Source of the DNA: Acetobacteraceae bacterium
GTDB taxonomy: Bacteria; Pseudomonadota; Alphaproteobacteria; Acetobacterales; Acetobacteraceae
DNA length: 41,520 nt
Direction: 5' to 3'
Assembly (NCBI GenBank): GCA_947455205.1
Contig: CANGNF010000043.1
Span: 1-41,520, forward strand
Position 1 is the stretch's first letter. Each line of letters begins with the position of its first letter. The notes beneath the pieces were generated by a model. The model worked only from the letters and a program-made list of their open reading frames with translations, did no database searches and was not told the DNA's origin. The translations under genes were made by a program, and so were the position numbers. Of the stretch, positions 34,760 through 41,520 are shown piece by piece.

Positions 34760-35284
34760 GTGGGACATTTGCTCAACGCAACTCAACGGCGGGGTCGCCG
34801 GCTGCTGGCCGGCGTGCTGGCCGCCAGCCTGATCGCCGGTCCGGCCAGCGCGCGCTGCGCCGCCGACCAGGACCAGGCGGCGTTCGACGTCAACGCGCTG
34901 AAGACCGAGCTGATGCTGATGGCTGTCAGCAGCGAGTGCCGGCGCGAGACCGACTACAACGCCTTCATCAACCGCTTCCGCCAGCAGCTGATCGAGGCCG
35001 ATGGCCGCGTGGTGGCCTGGTACCGGGCGCATTTCGGCACCGGCCGGACGCTGAACCTGAAGATCGAATCCTTCGTGACCGAGCTGGCCAACCAGCGGTC
35101 CCGCGCCGCGCAGCGCGTGGGCGGTGACTACTGCGCCCGCAGCAGCCTGCTGTTCACCGAGATCTCGGCGCTGCCCTCCGGGTCCGACCTGGCGGCCTAC
35201 GCCGCCGGCAAGAACATGATGCCGGCCGACCTGCCGGCCTGCGAGACGCCGCCGGCCCCGCCGGCGCGGAGGACCCGCCGGTGA
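34760..35284 (+). CDS. Exported protein of unknown function
   Basis: This protein of about 174 residues starts at GTG 34760 (GAGGGG about 11 bases upstream) or TTG 34769. Either way the N-terminus is a signal peptide (RRGRRLLAGVLAASLIAGPASA) cleaved before RCAAD. The mature part has four cysteines (RCAAD, SSECRRE, GDYCARS, PACE) that could form disulfides and an alternating helical composition. ATG 34712 is unlikely because it sits at the putative transcription start. I do not recognise the family. It overlaps the next gene by four bases, so the two are probably a functional pair. Confidence 0.7.
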   Translation: MGHLLNATQRRGRRLLAGVLAASLIAGPASARCAADQDQAAFDVNALKTELMLMAVSSECRRETDYNAFINRFRQQLIEADGRVVAWYRAHFGTGRTLNLKIESFVTELANQRSRAAQRVGGDYCARSSLLFTEISALPSGSDLAAYAAGKNMMPADLPACETPPAPPARRTRR

Positions 35285-35793
35285 AGCGCCTTCTTCCCCT
35301 GGCCGCGCTGCTGGCGCTGGGCGCCTGCGCCGAGCTCGGCCCCGCCGCGCCGCAGCGCCCGGCCTCGCGCATCTTCGCCTTCGACCAGCAGGGCAAGGCC
35401 GCCAAGTGCGCCGTGCAGGTGGCGGAACGCCCGGCCGATGGCGCCACCGTCTCCGGCACCATGGCGATTCTGAACGACCGTGGCTGGTGCGGCGTGGACC
35501 TGCTGCGCCCGACCCCGGGCTGGGAGCCCTTCCTGTACGGGCTGGTGATGAAGCGCGCCGAGCACGGCAGCATCACCATCCACACCGTGGGCGACACCAC
35601 GCGGGTGGACTACGTGCCGGATCCCGGCTTCTCCGGCGCCGACAGCTTCGCGGTGAAGCTGGCGCCGGGCAATGCCACGGTTCAGGTGGCGGTGACGGTG
35701 GAAGCCCCGCCCGCACCGCCGCCGCCCCCGCCTGCCGCGGCACCCGCTCCGGCGCCGCATCGGCCGGCCGCGCCGGCGCGTCGTCGGTCCTAG
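35281..35793 (+). CDS. Putative lipoprotein with Ig-like/cadherin-type repeat and Pro-Ala tail
   Basis: This 170-residue protein has a lipobox (LAALLALGACAE), so it should be anchored in the outer membrane. Residues about 100-140 (TRVDYVPDPGFSGADSFAVKL) match the bacterial Ig-like/cadherin pattern in which a repeat ends in YxPxxGFxGxDSF. The last 30 residues are Pro/Ala-rich and end in RRRS. GTG 35281 overlaps the preceding exported-protein gene (GTGA). The function is unknown. Confidence 0.72.
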   Translation: MKRLLPLAALLALGACAELGPAAPQRPASRIFAFDQQGKAAKCAVQVAERPADGATVSGTMAILNDRGWCGVDLLRPTPGWEPFLYGLVMKRAEHGSITIHTVGDTTRVDYVPDPGFSGADSFAVKLAPGNATVQVAVTVEAPPAPPPPPPAAAPAPAPHRPAAPARRRS

Positions 35794-35802
35794 CAGGCGC
35801 AA

Positions 35803-35827
35803 TCGGGAGGGACGCTGTCCCTCCCGA
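35803..35827 (+). other. Perfect 11-bp hairpin after the lipoprotein gene
   Basis: TCGGGAGGGAC and GTCCCTCCCGA form a perfect 11-bp stem around the three-base loop GCT. It begins ten bases after the stop and is followed by a second hairpin. No T-run follows this one directly. Confidence 0.5.
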
Positions 35828-35837
35828 ACCCTCCCCG

Positions 35838-35872
35838 CCAAGGGCCGAGAGGCCCTTGGATCCCGGGTTTTT
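35838..35872 (+). terminator. Rho-independent terminator candidate
   Basis: CCAAGGGCC and GGCCCTTGG form a 9-bp stem with a GAGA tetraloop (35838-35859). Eight bases later comes TTTTT (35868-35872). It would end transcription of the lipoprotein gene and lies directly before repeat copy C. The gap before the T-run is longer than usual. Confidence 0.55.
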
Positions 35873-35873
35873 C

Positions 35874-35917
35874 AGCGTCCGATCCTCGGAGCCGCGAAGC
35901 GGCCGCAGAGGTGAACC
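35874..35917 (+). repeat. Dispersed intergenic repeat, copy C
   Basis: These 44 bases match the first 44 of copy A (minus strand of 3841-3894) at 36 positions without gaps, including the core CGCGAAGCGGCCG followed by a GGTGAA(T/C)C segment. The remaining ten bases have diverged. It lies between convergent genes, just after the terminator and ten bases before the stop of the receptor gene that follows. Confidence 0.7.
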
Positions 35918-35926
35918 GGCCGCCGG

Positions 35927-37498
35927 TCAGCGGACCCGCTGGATGTTGTACAGGACGGGGAAGCCGATCGGCAGCACGCCCGTCACTTCCGCCCGGTGGG
36001 CGGCCGGCAGGTAGAACTGGCCGTAGAAGCCCATCAGCCCCGCTTCGTGCACGTGCTGCTGCATCTGCGCCGCCAGCTCCCGCCGCTTGGCCGGGTCCGC
36101 CTCGCGCTCGAAAGCCTCGATGACCGGCGTCAGCCCCGGGTCGCAGTAGCGGCCGGGGTAGTTGTTGCCGCAATTGTAGGCCACCGAGTAGTTGGCGATC
36201 GGGTTCACCATGTCGTAGCCGGTGAACACCACGGGCATCGCGCTCCAGCCGCCGCGCTCCACCGGTTCCGTGTTGTTGCGGCGCTGCGCCTGCGTCGAGA
36301 AGTCCGCCGAGGAAACCTGCACGTTGAAGCCGGCCAGCCGGGCGCGTTCGGCGACCACCAGGCTGGTCGGGTTCAGGATGGTGCTGTCCATGCTGTGCAG
36401 CAGCACCAGCGGCTCGTTGTTGTAGCCGCTGGCGCGCAGCGCGGCGCGGGCCTGCTCGATGGTGGCGACGCGCAGCGGGGCCACGGCCGCCTCCGACGCA
36501 TAGGGCCAGCCGCACATGAAGATGCTGGCGCAGAAGCCGTAGGTCATCTGCCGCGGCAGGCCCAGGGCGGCCACGACCTCGTTATGGTCGATGGCCAGCT
36601 GGAAGGCGCGGCGCGCCTGCGGGTTGTTGAACGGCGGGTGCTGGTGGTTGATCGCGATGGCGCCGATCATGCTGCCCAGCGGCGGCGGCTCGATCAGGCG
36701 GATGTTGCGGTTGCGGCGGAAGCTCTCGATGAAGTCGCCGGGCACCAGCTCCAGGTAGTCGGCCTCGCCGGCGGTCATCGCGGAGATGCGCGTCGCGATA
36801 TCCGGCATGGAGATGAAGTGGACCTGCTCCATATGCGCGCGCTTGCCGCCGGCGAAGCCATCGGCTGGCTCGGCGCGGGGCACGTAGCGCGGGTTGCGGC
36901 GGAAGATGGCCAGGCTGCCGCTGCGCCATTCCGCCCGGTTGAAGCTGTAGGGGCCGCTGCCGATGGTCTCAGGCACCGCCTGGGTCACGGGCGTGCTGCG
37001 GGCCAGGCGGGCCGGCATCATGAAGGGGATCTGCGCCGCCGGCTTGCCGATGGCCTCGATCACTTGGCTGAACGGCCAGTTGAGTTCCAGCACGAAGCTG
37101 CGGGCATCCACCACGCGCAGGCCCTTGCTGGCGGCCATCAGCCGGCTGCCCAGGCCGTCGCGGGCGCCCCAGCGGCGCAGCGACTCGACGCAATCCTCGG
37201 CCGTCACGGGCTGGCCGTCGTGCCATTCCAGCCCTTCGCGCAGCTTGAAGGTCCAGGTCAGCCGGTCGGCGCTGACCTCCCACCCCTCCAGCATCTGGGG
37301 CCGGTATTCGCCCTTGCTGTCGAGCGCGACCAGCGTGTCGTAGACCAGGTAGGCATAGGCGCGCGTCACGTTGGACGTGGTGATGATGGGGTCCAGCACC
37401 TGGAGTTCCAGGTTCAGCACCGCGCGCAGCACGTTGGGCTGGGCGCCGGCCGGGGCGGCGAGCCCCAGCAGGGCCGCAAGGGCGAGAACCAGGCGCAT
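35927..37498 (-). CDS. Peptide/oligopeptide-type ABC transporter substrate-binding protein (SBP family 5)
   Basis: This 523-residue periplasmic receptor begins with a signal peptide (MRLVLALAALLGLAAPAGAQ) and shows the family 5 features WTFKLREGLEWHDGQPVTAEDCVESLRRW (near 80-108), SGPYSF near 186 and AIDHNEVVAAL near 300. Such proteins bind peptides, opines, nickel or other solutes; no permease or ATPase genes are adjacent, so the transporter partners are elsewhere. GAAGGAG lies just before the ATG. It follows a GMC oxidoreductase gene on the same strand after 39 bases. Confidence 0.88.
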   Translation of the reverse strand: MRLVLALAALLGLAAPAGAQPNVLRAVLNLELQVLDPIITTSNVTRAYAYLVYDTLVALDSKGEYRPQMLEGWEVSADRLTWTFKLREGLEWHDGQPVTAEDCVESLRRWGARDGLGSRLMAASKGLRVVDARSFVLELNWPFSQVIEAIGKPAAQIPFMMPARLARSTPVTQAVPETIGSGPYSFNRAEWRSGSLAIFRRNPRYVPRAEPADGFAGGKRAHMEQVHFISMPDIATRISAMTAGEADYLELVPGDFIESFRRNRNIRLIEPPPLGSMIGAIAINHQHPPFNNPQARRAFQLAIDHNEVVAALGLPRQMTYGFCASIFMCGWPYASEAAVAPLRVATIEQARAALRASGYNNEPLVLLHSMDSTILNPTSLVVAERARLAGFNVQVSSADFSTQAQRRNNTEPVERGGWSAMPVVFTGYDMVNPIANYSVAYNCGNNYPGRYCDPGLTPVIEAFEREADPAKRRELAAQMQQHVHEAGLMGFYGQFYLPAAHRAEVTGVLPIGFPVLYNIQRVR

Positions 37499-37518
37499 TG
37501 GCGTCTCCTTCAGGCGGC

Positions 37519-37536
37519 CCGGGTCGGCTGACCCGG
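37519..37536 (-). other. Hairpin between GMC oxidoreductase and SBP5 genes
   Basis: CCGGGTC and GACCCGG form a perfect 7-bp stem with a four-base loop in the 39-base gap just after the GMC stop codon. No T-run follows. It may affect processing or the relative expression of the two genes. Confidence 0.4.
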
Positions 37537-37537
37537 T

Positions 37538-39187
37538 TCAGGCAGCGAGTATCTCGGCTTCCGGCGCCGGGCGGCCGCGGATCATGTCGGCGGCCTTCTC
37601 GGCGATCATCAGCGTGGTCGCGTAGGTGTTGGCGCTGGGCATGTGCGGCATGACCGAGGCATCCACCACGCGCAGCCCTTGCAAGCCGTGGACCAGCAGC
37701 TGGTCGCTGACCACGGCGGTGGGGTCGGTCTCCGGCCCCATGCGGGCGGTGCCGATCAGGTGGTAGGTCGTGCTGCCGTTGCGGTAGGCAAAGTCGAGCA
37801 ACTCGTCGTCGCTCTGGGCATTCAGCCCCGGCAGGGTCTCGGCTTCCAGGAAGGGGTTCAGCTCCGGGGTGGAGAGCATGCGGCGCAGCAGGCGGATACC
37901 GCCCAGGTGGACCTGGCGGTCCATTGGGTTGGACAGGTAGTTCGGGTTGATCTCGGGGTCCTCGAACACGTCGGCGCTGCGGGCACGGACCCAGCCGGTG
38001 GATTCGGGCCGGTGCTGCCAGGCGCCGGCGGTCACGCCGGGGACGTCATCCAGCACGTAGACCTTGCCCTCGGCGTAGCTGCCGGGGGTGAAGACGCATT
38101 GCAGGTCGGGCTGGTCCAGCCCCTCGAAGCTTTTCCAGAACACATGCACATGGCTGGGCGCGGTTGCCAGGATGCTGGGCTTGCCGCTGGCCCAGCGCGC
38201 CACCTGGCCGGCCAGGCGCAGGCCGCGCGCCAGCTGGTTCAACGTGGTCACGCCCTTGCGGGCGCGCATGACGATGCGGGACGCGTAGTGGTCGCGGAAG
38301 TTCTCGCCGACGCCCTTGACCTCATGCAGCACCGGCACGCCGATGGACTGCAGCAGCGCCGCCGGGCCGATGCCGGAGACCTGCAGCAGCCGCGCGGTAT
38401 TGGCGGTGCCGGCGGAGACGATGACCTCGCGCCGCGCCATGACGCTGCGCGGGGCGCCGCCGCGTTCATGCAGGTAGCGCACGCCCACGGCGCGCTTGCC
38501 GTCCAGGATGATGCCGCAGGCGCGGGCGTTGGTGCGGACCTCCACCCCGCCGCGCGCCACCGCCGGGTGCAGGAAGGCGCGGGCGGCGGAGACGCGGCGG
38601 CCGCCGACGATGGCGCGCTGGAAGTAGCCGACGCCGGCCTGGCTGCCGCTGTTGTAGTCGGGGTTGCGGGGAATGCCGATGCCCTCGCAGCCCTTGATGA
38701 AGGCCTCGGTCAGCGGGTGGAACCAGTCCATGTCGGTGACCGGCAGGCTGCCGGCGCGGCCGCGCCGCTGTTCCTCACCATAGCCGATCCGGTGTTCGCT
38801 GCGGCGGTAGTAGGGCAGCACATCGGCATAGCCCCAGCCGCGGTTGCCGCGCTGCGCCCAGCTGTCCAGGTCGGCCGGCTGGCCCCTGTTGTAGATCATG
38901 CCGTTGATCGACGACGAGCCGCCGAGGGTGCGGCCCTGCGTGGTGCTGATCTGCCGGCCGCCGGTATTGGCGGTGGCCTTGGTCTTGAACTGCCAGGTCA
39001 CGCTGGGGTCCGACAGGGTCTTGATGAAGCCGGCGGGGATGTGGATCCACGGGTTGGTGTCGGGCGGCCCGGCCTCCAGCACGCAGACGGTCACGCCGGG
39101 GTCTTCGGTCAGCCGGGCGGCCAGGACCGAGCCGGCGGCGCCTGAGCCGATGATGACGTAGTCGAAGTGGTCGGCATCCTGCGCCAT
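37538..39187 (-). CDS. GMC-family FAD-dependent oxidoreductase (choline dehydrogenase-like)
   Basis: This 549-residue flavoprotein oxidises an alcohol. It has the FAD motif YVIIGSGAAGSVLAARL near residue 10, the GMC signature 1 region GRTLGGSSSINGMIYNRG near 86 and signature 2 SAGTANTARLLQVSGIGP near 256. The active-site His is in TTYHLIGTARMG near 475 and the partner Asn in MPSANTYATTLM near 517. The specific substrate is unknown; the neighbouring SBP5 receptor may import it. The nearest ribosome-binding-like sequence, GGGAG, is 14 bases upstream of the ATG. Confidence 0.92.
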   Translation of the reverse strand: MAQDADHFDYVIIGSGAAGSVLAARLTEDPGVTVCVLEAGPPDTNPWIHIPAGFIKTLSDPSVTWQFKTKATANTGGRQISTTQGRTLGGSSSINGMIYNRGQPADLDSWAQRGNRGWGYADVLPYYRRSEHRIGYGEEQRRGRAGSLPVTDMDWFHPLTEAFIKGCEGIGIPRNPDYNSGSQAGVGYFQRAIVGGRRVSAARAFLHPAVARGGVEVRTNARACGIILDGKRAVGVRYLHERGGAPRSVMARREVIVSAGTANTARLLQVSGIGPAALLQSIGVPVLHEVKGVGENFRDHYASRIVMRARKGVTTLNQLARGLRLAGQVARWASGKPSILATAPSHVHVFWKSFEGLDQPDLQCVFTPGSYAEGKVYVLDDVPGVTAGAWQHRPESTGWVRARSADVFEDPEINPNYLSNPMDRQVHLGGIRLLRRMLSTPELNPFLEAETLPGLNAQSDDELLDFAYRNGSTTYHLIGTARMGPETDPTAVVSDQLLVHGLQGLRVVDASVMPHMPSANTYATTLMIAEKAADMIRGRPAPEAEILAA

Positions 39188-39473
39188 GGTCCGCGGCAGC
39201 TCCCAGGTGGTTGCGGCCAGCCTAGGGACGGGCGGGGCAGCTTGCCAAGCGGGGACGCTGCGGTGGCCCCCGTTGCGGCGCGCCCTGTGCCGAATTGCAT
39301 GATCCCCGGCCGCATGACGACTTTTGGTTGACGTTTTGGTTTTTTAAACGACCCTGTCGCGTTGGCGCGCAGCGGAGACCCGGCGGCATGGTCGAGCATG
39401 AGTTCTGCAGGGGGCAGGGGCGGCGGCGCGGCCCGACGGCCGCCGATGGCCGCGCGCTGGAGGCCCCGACGCC
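39188..39473. promoter_or_regulatory. Divergent intergenic region with T-rich tract
   Basis: These 286 bases separate the divergent GMC oxidoreductase and MBOAT genes. The only distinctive stretch is 39322-39350, an AT-rich run with TTTTGGTT twice, 11-12 bases apart, around a TTGACG that could be a -35 element, followed by TTTTTTAAA. No clear -10 and no open reading frame that looks like a gene were found. Confidence 0.35.
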
Positions 39474-40895
39474 GTGATCTTCGCCAGCTTCGAGTTCCTG
39501 TTCCTGTTCCTGCCGCTGTTCTTCGCGGTCTACTACCTGACGCCGTTCCGCTACAGGAACTGGCCGGTGCTGATCCTGTCCTGGGGGTTCTATGCTTGGT
39601 GGCGCGTGGACTTCCTGGCGCTGCTGGCCGCGGTCACGGTGTTCACCTACGCCACCGTCATGGCCATGGACCGCGTTGGGCCCAAAACACGGGCGGGCAC
39701 GCGGCTGCTGACGGTGGGGCTGGTCGGCAATCTCGGTGTGCTGGCCTACTTCAAGTACGCAAACTTCGGCGTCGGCGCCTTCAACGACCTGCTCGCCAGT
39801 CTCGGCATGGCACCGATGGGGTGGTCGGAGATCCTGCTGCCGATCGGCCTCAGCTTCTACGTGCTGCAATCCGTCAGCTACCTGGTGGATGTGTGGCGCG
39901 GCGATGTCCCGGTCAGCCGCAGCTTCGTCAATTACGCGGCCTACAAGGCCATCTTCAGCCAGCTCATCGCAGGGCCCATCGTGCGCTACGCCGAGATCGA
40001 GCAGGAGTTGAAGCACCGCACCCATACGCTGGAGCTATTCGGCCTGGGCGCCCGGCGCTTCATGATCGGCTTCGCCATGAAGGTCTGCCTGGCGGATACG
40101 CTCTCCCCGGTGGTAGACGCGGTCTTCGCGCTGGAGGCGCCGACGCTGGCGGATAGCTGGACCGGCGCCATCGCCTATACGCTGCAACTGTATTTCGACT
40201 TCGCCGGTTATTCCGCCATGGCCATCGGCTTGGCGCTGATGATGGGCTTCCACTTCCCGGAGAACTTCGCCTTTCCCTACCTTTCCGGCAGCATCCAGCA
40301 GTTCTGGCAGCGCTGGCACATGACGCTGAGCCGGTTTTTGCGGGACTACCTTTACATCTCCCTTGGCGGCAATCGCGGCGGGGAGCGGCGGACCTACCTG
40401 AACCTGCTGGCCACCATGGTGATCGGCGGCTTCTGGCACGGCGCCAACTGGACTTTTCTACTTTGGGGGTTCTGGCATGGCGGGCTGCTGGCCTGCCATC
40501 GGGCGTGGCGCGCGGCCGGGCATGGGCCGATGCGCTACCCCGCCGGCCTGGCGCTGACCATGCTGGCCGTCGTGATCGGCTGGGTTGCCTTCCGCGCGCC
40601 GGACCTGGCGACGACCTGGCGGATGTATGGCGGCATGCTCGGGCTGCACGGCGTGGGGCTTTCCGACATGCTGGCCTGGCAGGTCATGTCCGACCAATGG
40701 TGGACCGGGCTGCTGGCGGTGCTGGTCTGCGCCGTGCCGCTGGGCGCCCGCTGGCTGCCGTGGGAACAGCCGGTGGCGGCGATGCACCCGGCCTGGCGCG
40801 CGGCCTGGGTGGCGGCGCCGCTGGCGGGCTTTCTGTTCGGCGTGGTGCTGCTGTACAGCCGCGCCGCCGTGCCCTTCCTGTACTTCCAGTTCTGA
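39474..40895 (+). CDS. MBOAT-family O-acyltransferase (AlgI/DltB-like)
   Basis: This 473-residue inner-membrane protein has about ten or more hydrophobic segments. Its invariant His is in IGGFWHGANWTFLLWGFWHG (near 319-338), and QFWQRWHMTLSRFLRDYLYI lies near 279-298, both diagnostic of AlgI-type proteins that pass acetyl groups across the membrane to an exopolysaccharide. It starts with GTG 39474. The gene after it encodes an AlgX/AlgJ-like protein, which fits periplasmic O-acetylation; no polymer synthase genes are in the window, so the polysaccharide is unknown. Confidence 0.93.
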   Translation: MIFASFEFLFLFLPLFFAVYYLTPFRYRNWPVLILSWGFYAWWRVDFLALLAAVTVFTYATVMAMDRVGPKTRAGTRLLTVGLVGNLGVLAYFKYANFGVGAFNDLLASLGMAPMGWSEILLPIGLSFYVLQSVSYLVDVWRGDVPVSRSFVNYAAYKAIFSQLIAGPIVRYAEIEQELKHRTHTLELFGLGARRFMIGFAMKVCLADTLSPVVDAVFALEAPTLADSWTGAIAYTLQLYFDFAGYSAMAIGLALMMGFHFPENFAFPYLSGSIQQFWQRWHMTLSRFLRDYLYISLGGNRGGERRTYLNLLATMVIGGFWHGANWTFLLWGFWHGGLLACHRAWRAAGHGPMRYPAGLALTMLAVVIGWVAFRAPDLATTWRMYGGMLGLHGVGLSDMLAWQVMSDQWWTGLLAVLVCAVPLGARWLPWEQPVAAMHPAWRAAWVAAPLAGFLFGVVLLYSRAAVPFLYFQF

Positions 40896-40906
40896 GGAGC
40901 GCGCCG

Positions 40907-41520
40907 ATGGCCTGGAAGGGTGCGAGGGCGGCGGCACGGGGCCAGGGCGTGGCCATGGTGCTGGTGATGCTGTGGGGGCTGTGGCAGGGCCTGGCGGCGC
41001 TGACGGCGCCGGAAAGCCTGGCCCGGCTGCGCGAGACGCTGAGCTGGGACGCCTTCCTGGGCGGCCGGACCGCCGCGGCGGTGAACCATGTGATGGCCCA
41101 TGCCCTGCCGGCGGACTACGCGCTGCGGGCGGCCGGCGGCGTGCTGCGCTGGGGCGTGTTCGGCTCCGGCGGGCCGCAGTTGCGGTTGGGCTGCGACAAC
41201 TGGTTGTTCCTGACCGAGGAGCTGCGCCCCTGGCCGGGCGCCGAGGCGGCCATGGCCGAACGCGCCGCCGGCCTGGCCCGCGTGGCGGCGGCGCTGCGCG
41301 AGAAGGGAATCGCCCTGGTGGTGGCGGTGACGCCGGACAAGGCGCGGGTGCAGGCCGAGGCGCTGTGCGGCGCGCCGTGGTCCGCCCAGGCGCAGGCGCG
41401 CTACGGCGCCTTCGCCGCGCTGCTGCGGGGGCACGGCGTGCAGCCGGTGGATTCGCTGGGCGCGCTGCTGGCCGGCAAGGCCGAGGGCGACATGTACTGG
41501 CGCACCGACACCCACTGGAA
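40907..41520 (+). CDS. AlgX/AlgJ-like SGNH-hydrolase-fold acetyltransferase, 3' end cut by the window
   Basis: About 204 codons are visible. The N-terminus has one membrane anchor (residues about 15-32), followed by a periplasmic domain with LGCDNWLFLTEEL near 94 and, at the cut end, YWRTDTHWN, the Asp-x-His motif of the AlgJ/AlgX catalytic triad. These proteins transfer acetyl groups delivered by the MBOAT partner to polysaccharide. GAGGAG overlaps the end of the MBOAT gene and precedes the ATG by about seven bases. The serine block of the active site lies beyond the window. Confidence 0.85.
   Translation, partial: MAWKGARAAARGQGVAMVLVMLWGLWQGLAALTAPESLARLRETLSWDAFLGGRTAAAVNHVMAHALPADYALRAAGGVLRWGVFGSGGPQLRLGCDNWLFLTEELRPWPGAEAAMAERAAGLARVAAALREKGIALVVAVTPDKARVQAEALCGAPWSAQAQARYGAFAALLRGHGVQPVDSLGALLAGKAEGDMYWRTDTHW

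Noticed and set aside
39295..39477. Small open frame of 60 codons before the MBOAT gene
   Set aside because: No ribosome-binding site, no recognisable domain, and Arg/Pro-rich composition typical of chance frames.

Overview
The window is a GC-rich chromosomal segment (most third codon positions are G or C) from an alphaproteobacterium, most likely an Acetobacteraceae of the Roseomonas type. The placement rests on gene order and is an inference: rpiB-glyA-nrdR-ribD-ribE-ribBA-ribH-nusB-thiL on one side and bamE / cbp3-yceD-rpmF-plsX-fabH-ihfA-merR on the other are typical alphaproteobacterial blocks, and Bug/TctC, TRAP and Mo-hydroxylase genes are abundant in this family. I saw no tRNA, rRNA, CRISPR array, insertion sequence or prophage gene.

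Layout. 1-6008: catabolic genes. A partial HcnA-HcnB-like flavoprotein is divergent from a DapA-family lyase, followed by a polar amino acid ABC receptor and permease (no ATPase gene), an ACMSD-type amidohydrolase and a Bug receptor. 6009-10516 (minus): nitrite assimilation operon nirB-nirD-cobA-trpD2. 10736-17139 (minus): a tightly overlapping operon of a TRAP transporter (dctP-dctQ-dctM) and a three-subunit molybdenum hydroxylase (coxL-coxM-coxS type). 17244-20775 (minus): small coiled-coil protein, SDR dehydrogenase, hemB, metY. 20927-29304 (plus): rpiB, glyA, nrdR, the riboflavin genes, nusB, thiL and an MFS transporter. 29305-29695: a tandem repeat array. 29696-35793: bamE (minus), then cytochrome bc1 chaperone, yceD-rpmF, plsX-fabH, ihfA, a MerR-type regulator and two small exported proteins. 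35927-39187 (minus): GMC oxidoreductase and an oligopeptide-type ABC receptor. 39474-41520: an AlgI-like membrane O-acetyltransferase and the start of its AlgX/AlgJ-like partner.

The most interesting signals lie outside the genes. (1) The nirB leader carries a sigma-54-type promoter, then two hairpins whose six-base loops both have A at position 1 and G at position 4, the signature of RNA bound by ANTAR antiterminators such as NasT. A 9-bp pairing that would destroy the second hairpin covers the ribosome-binding region. (2) A second sigma-54-type promoter with a perfect 7+7 palindrome upstream precedes the TRAP/Mo-hydroxylase operon, suggesting that both neighbouring operons respond to nitrogen status. 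(3) A 56-bp tandem repeat, each unit built of three palindromes, fills the gap after bamE and shares its first 16 bases with the bamE stop region. (4) A dispersed intergenic repeat of about 54 bp occurs three times (near 3841, 27051 and 35874). (5) The RibBA protein has lost the zinc cysteines of its GTP cyclohydrolase II half.
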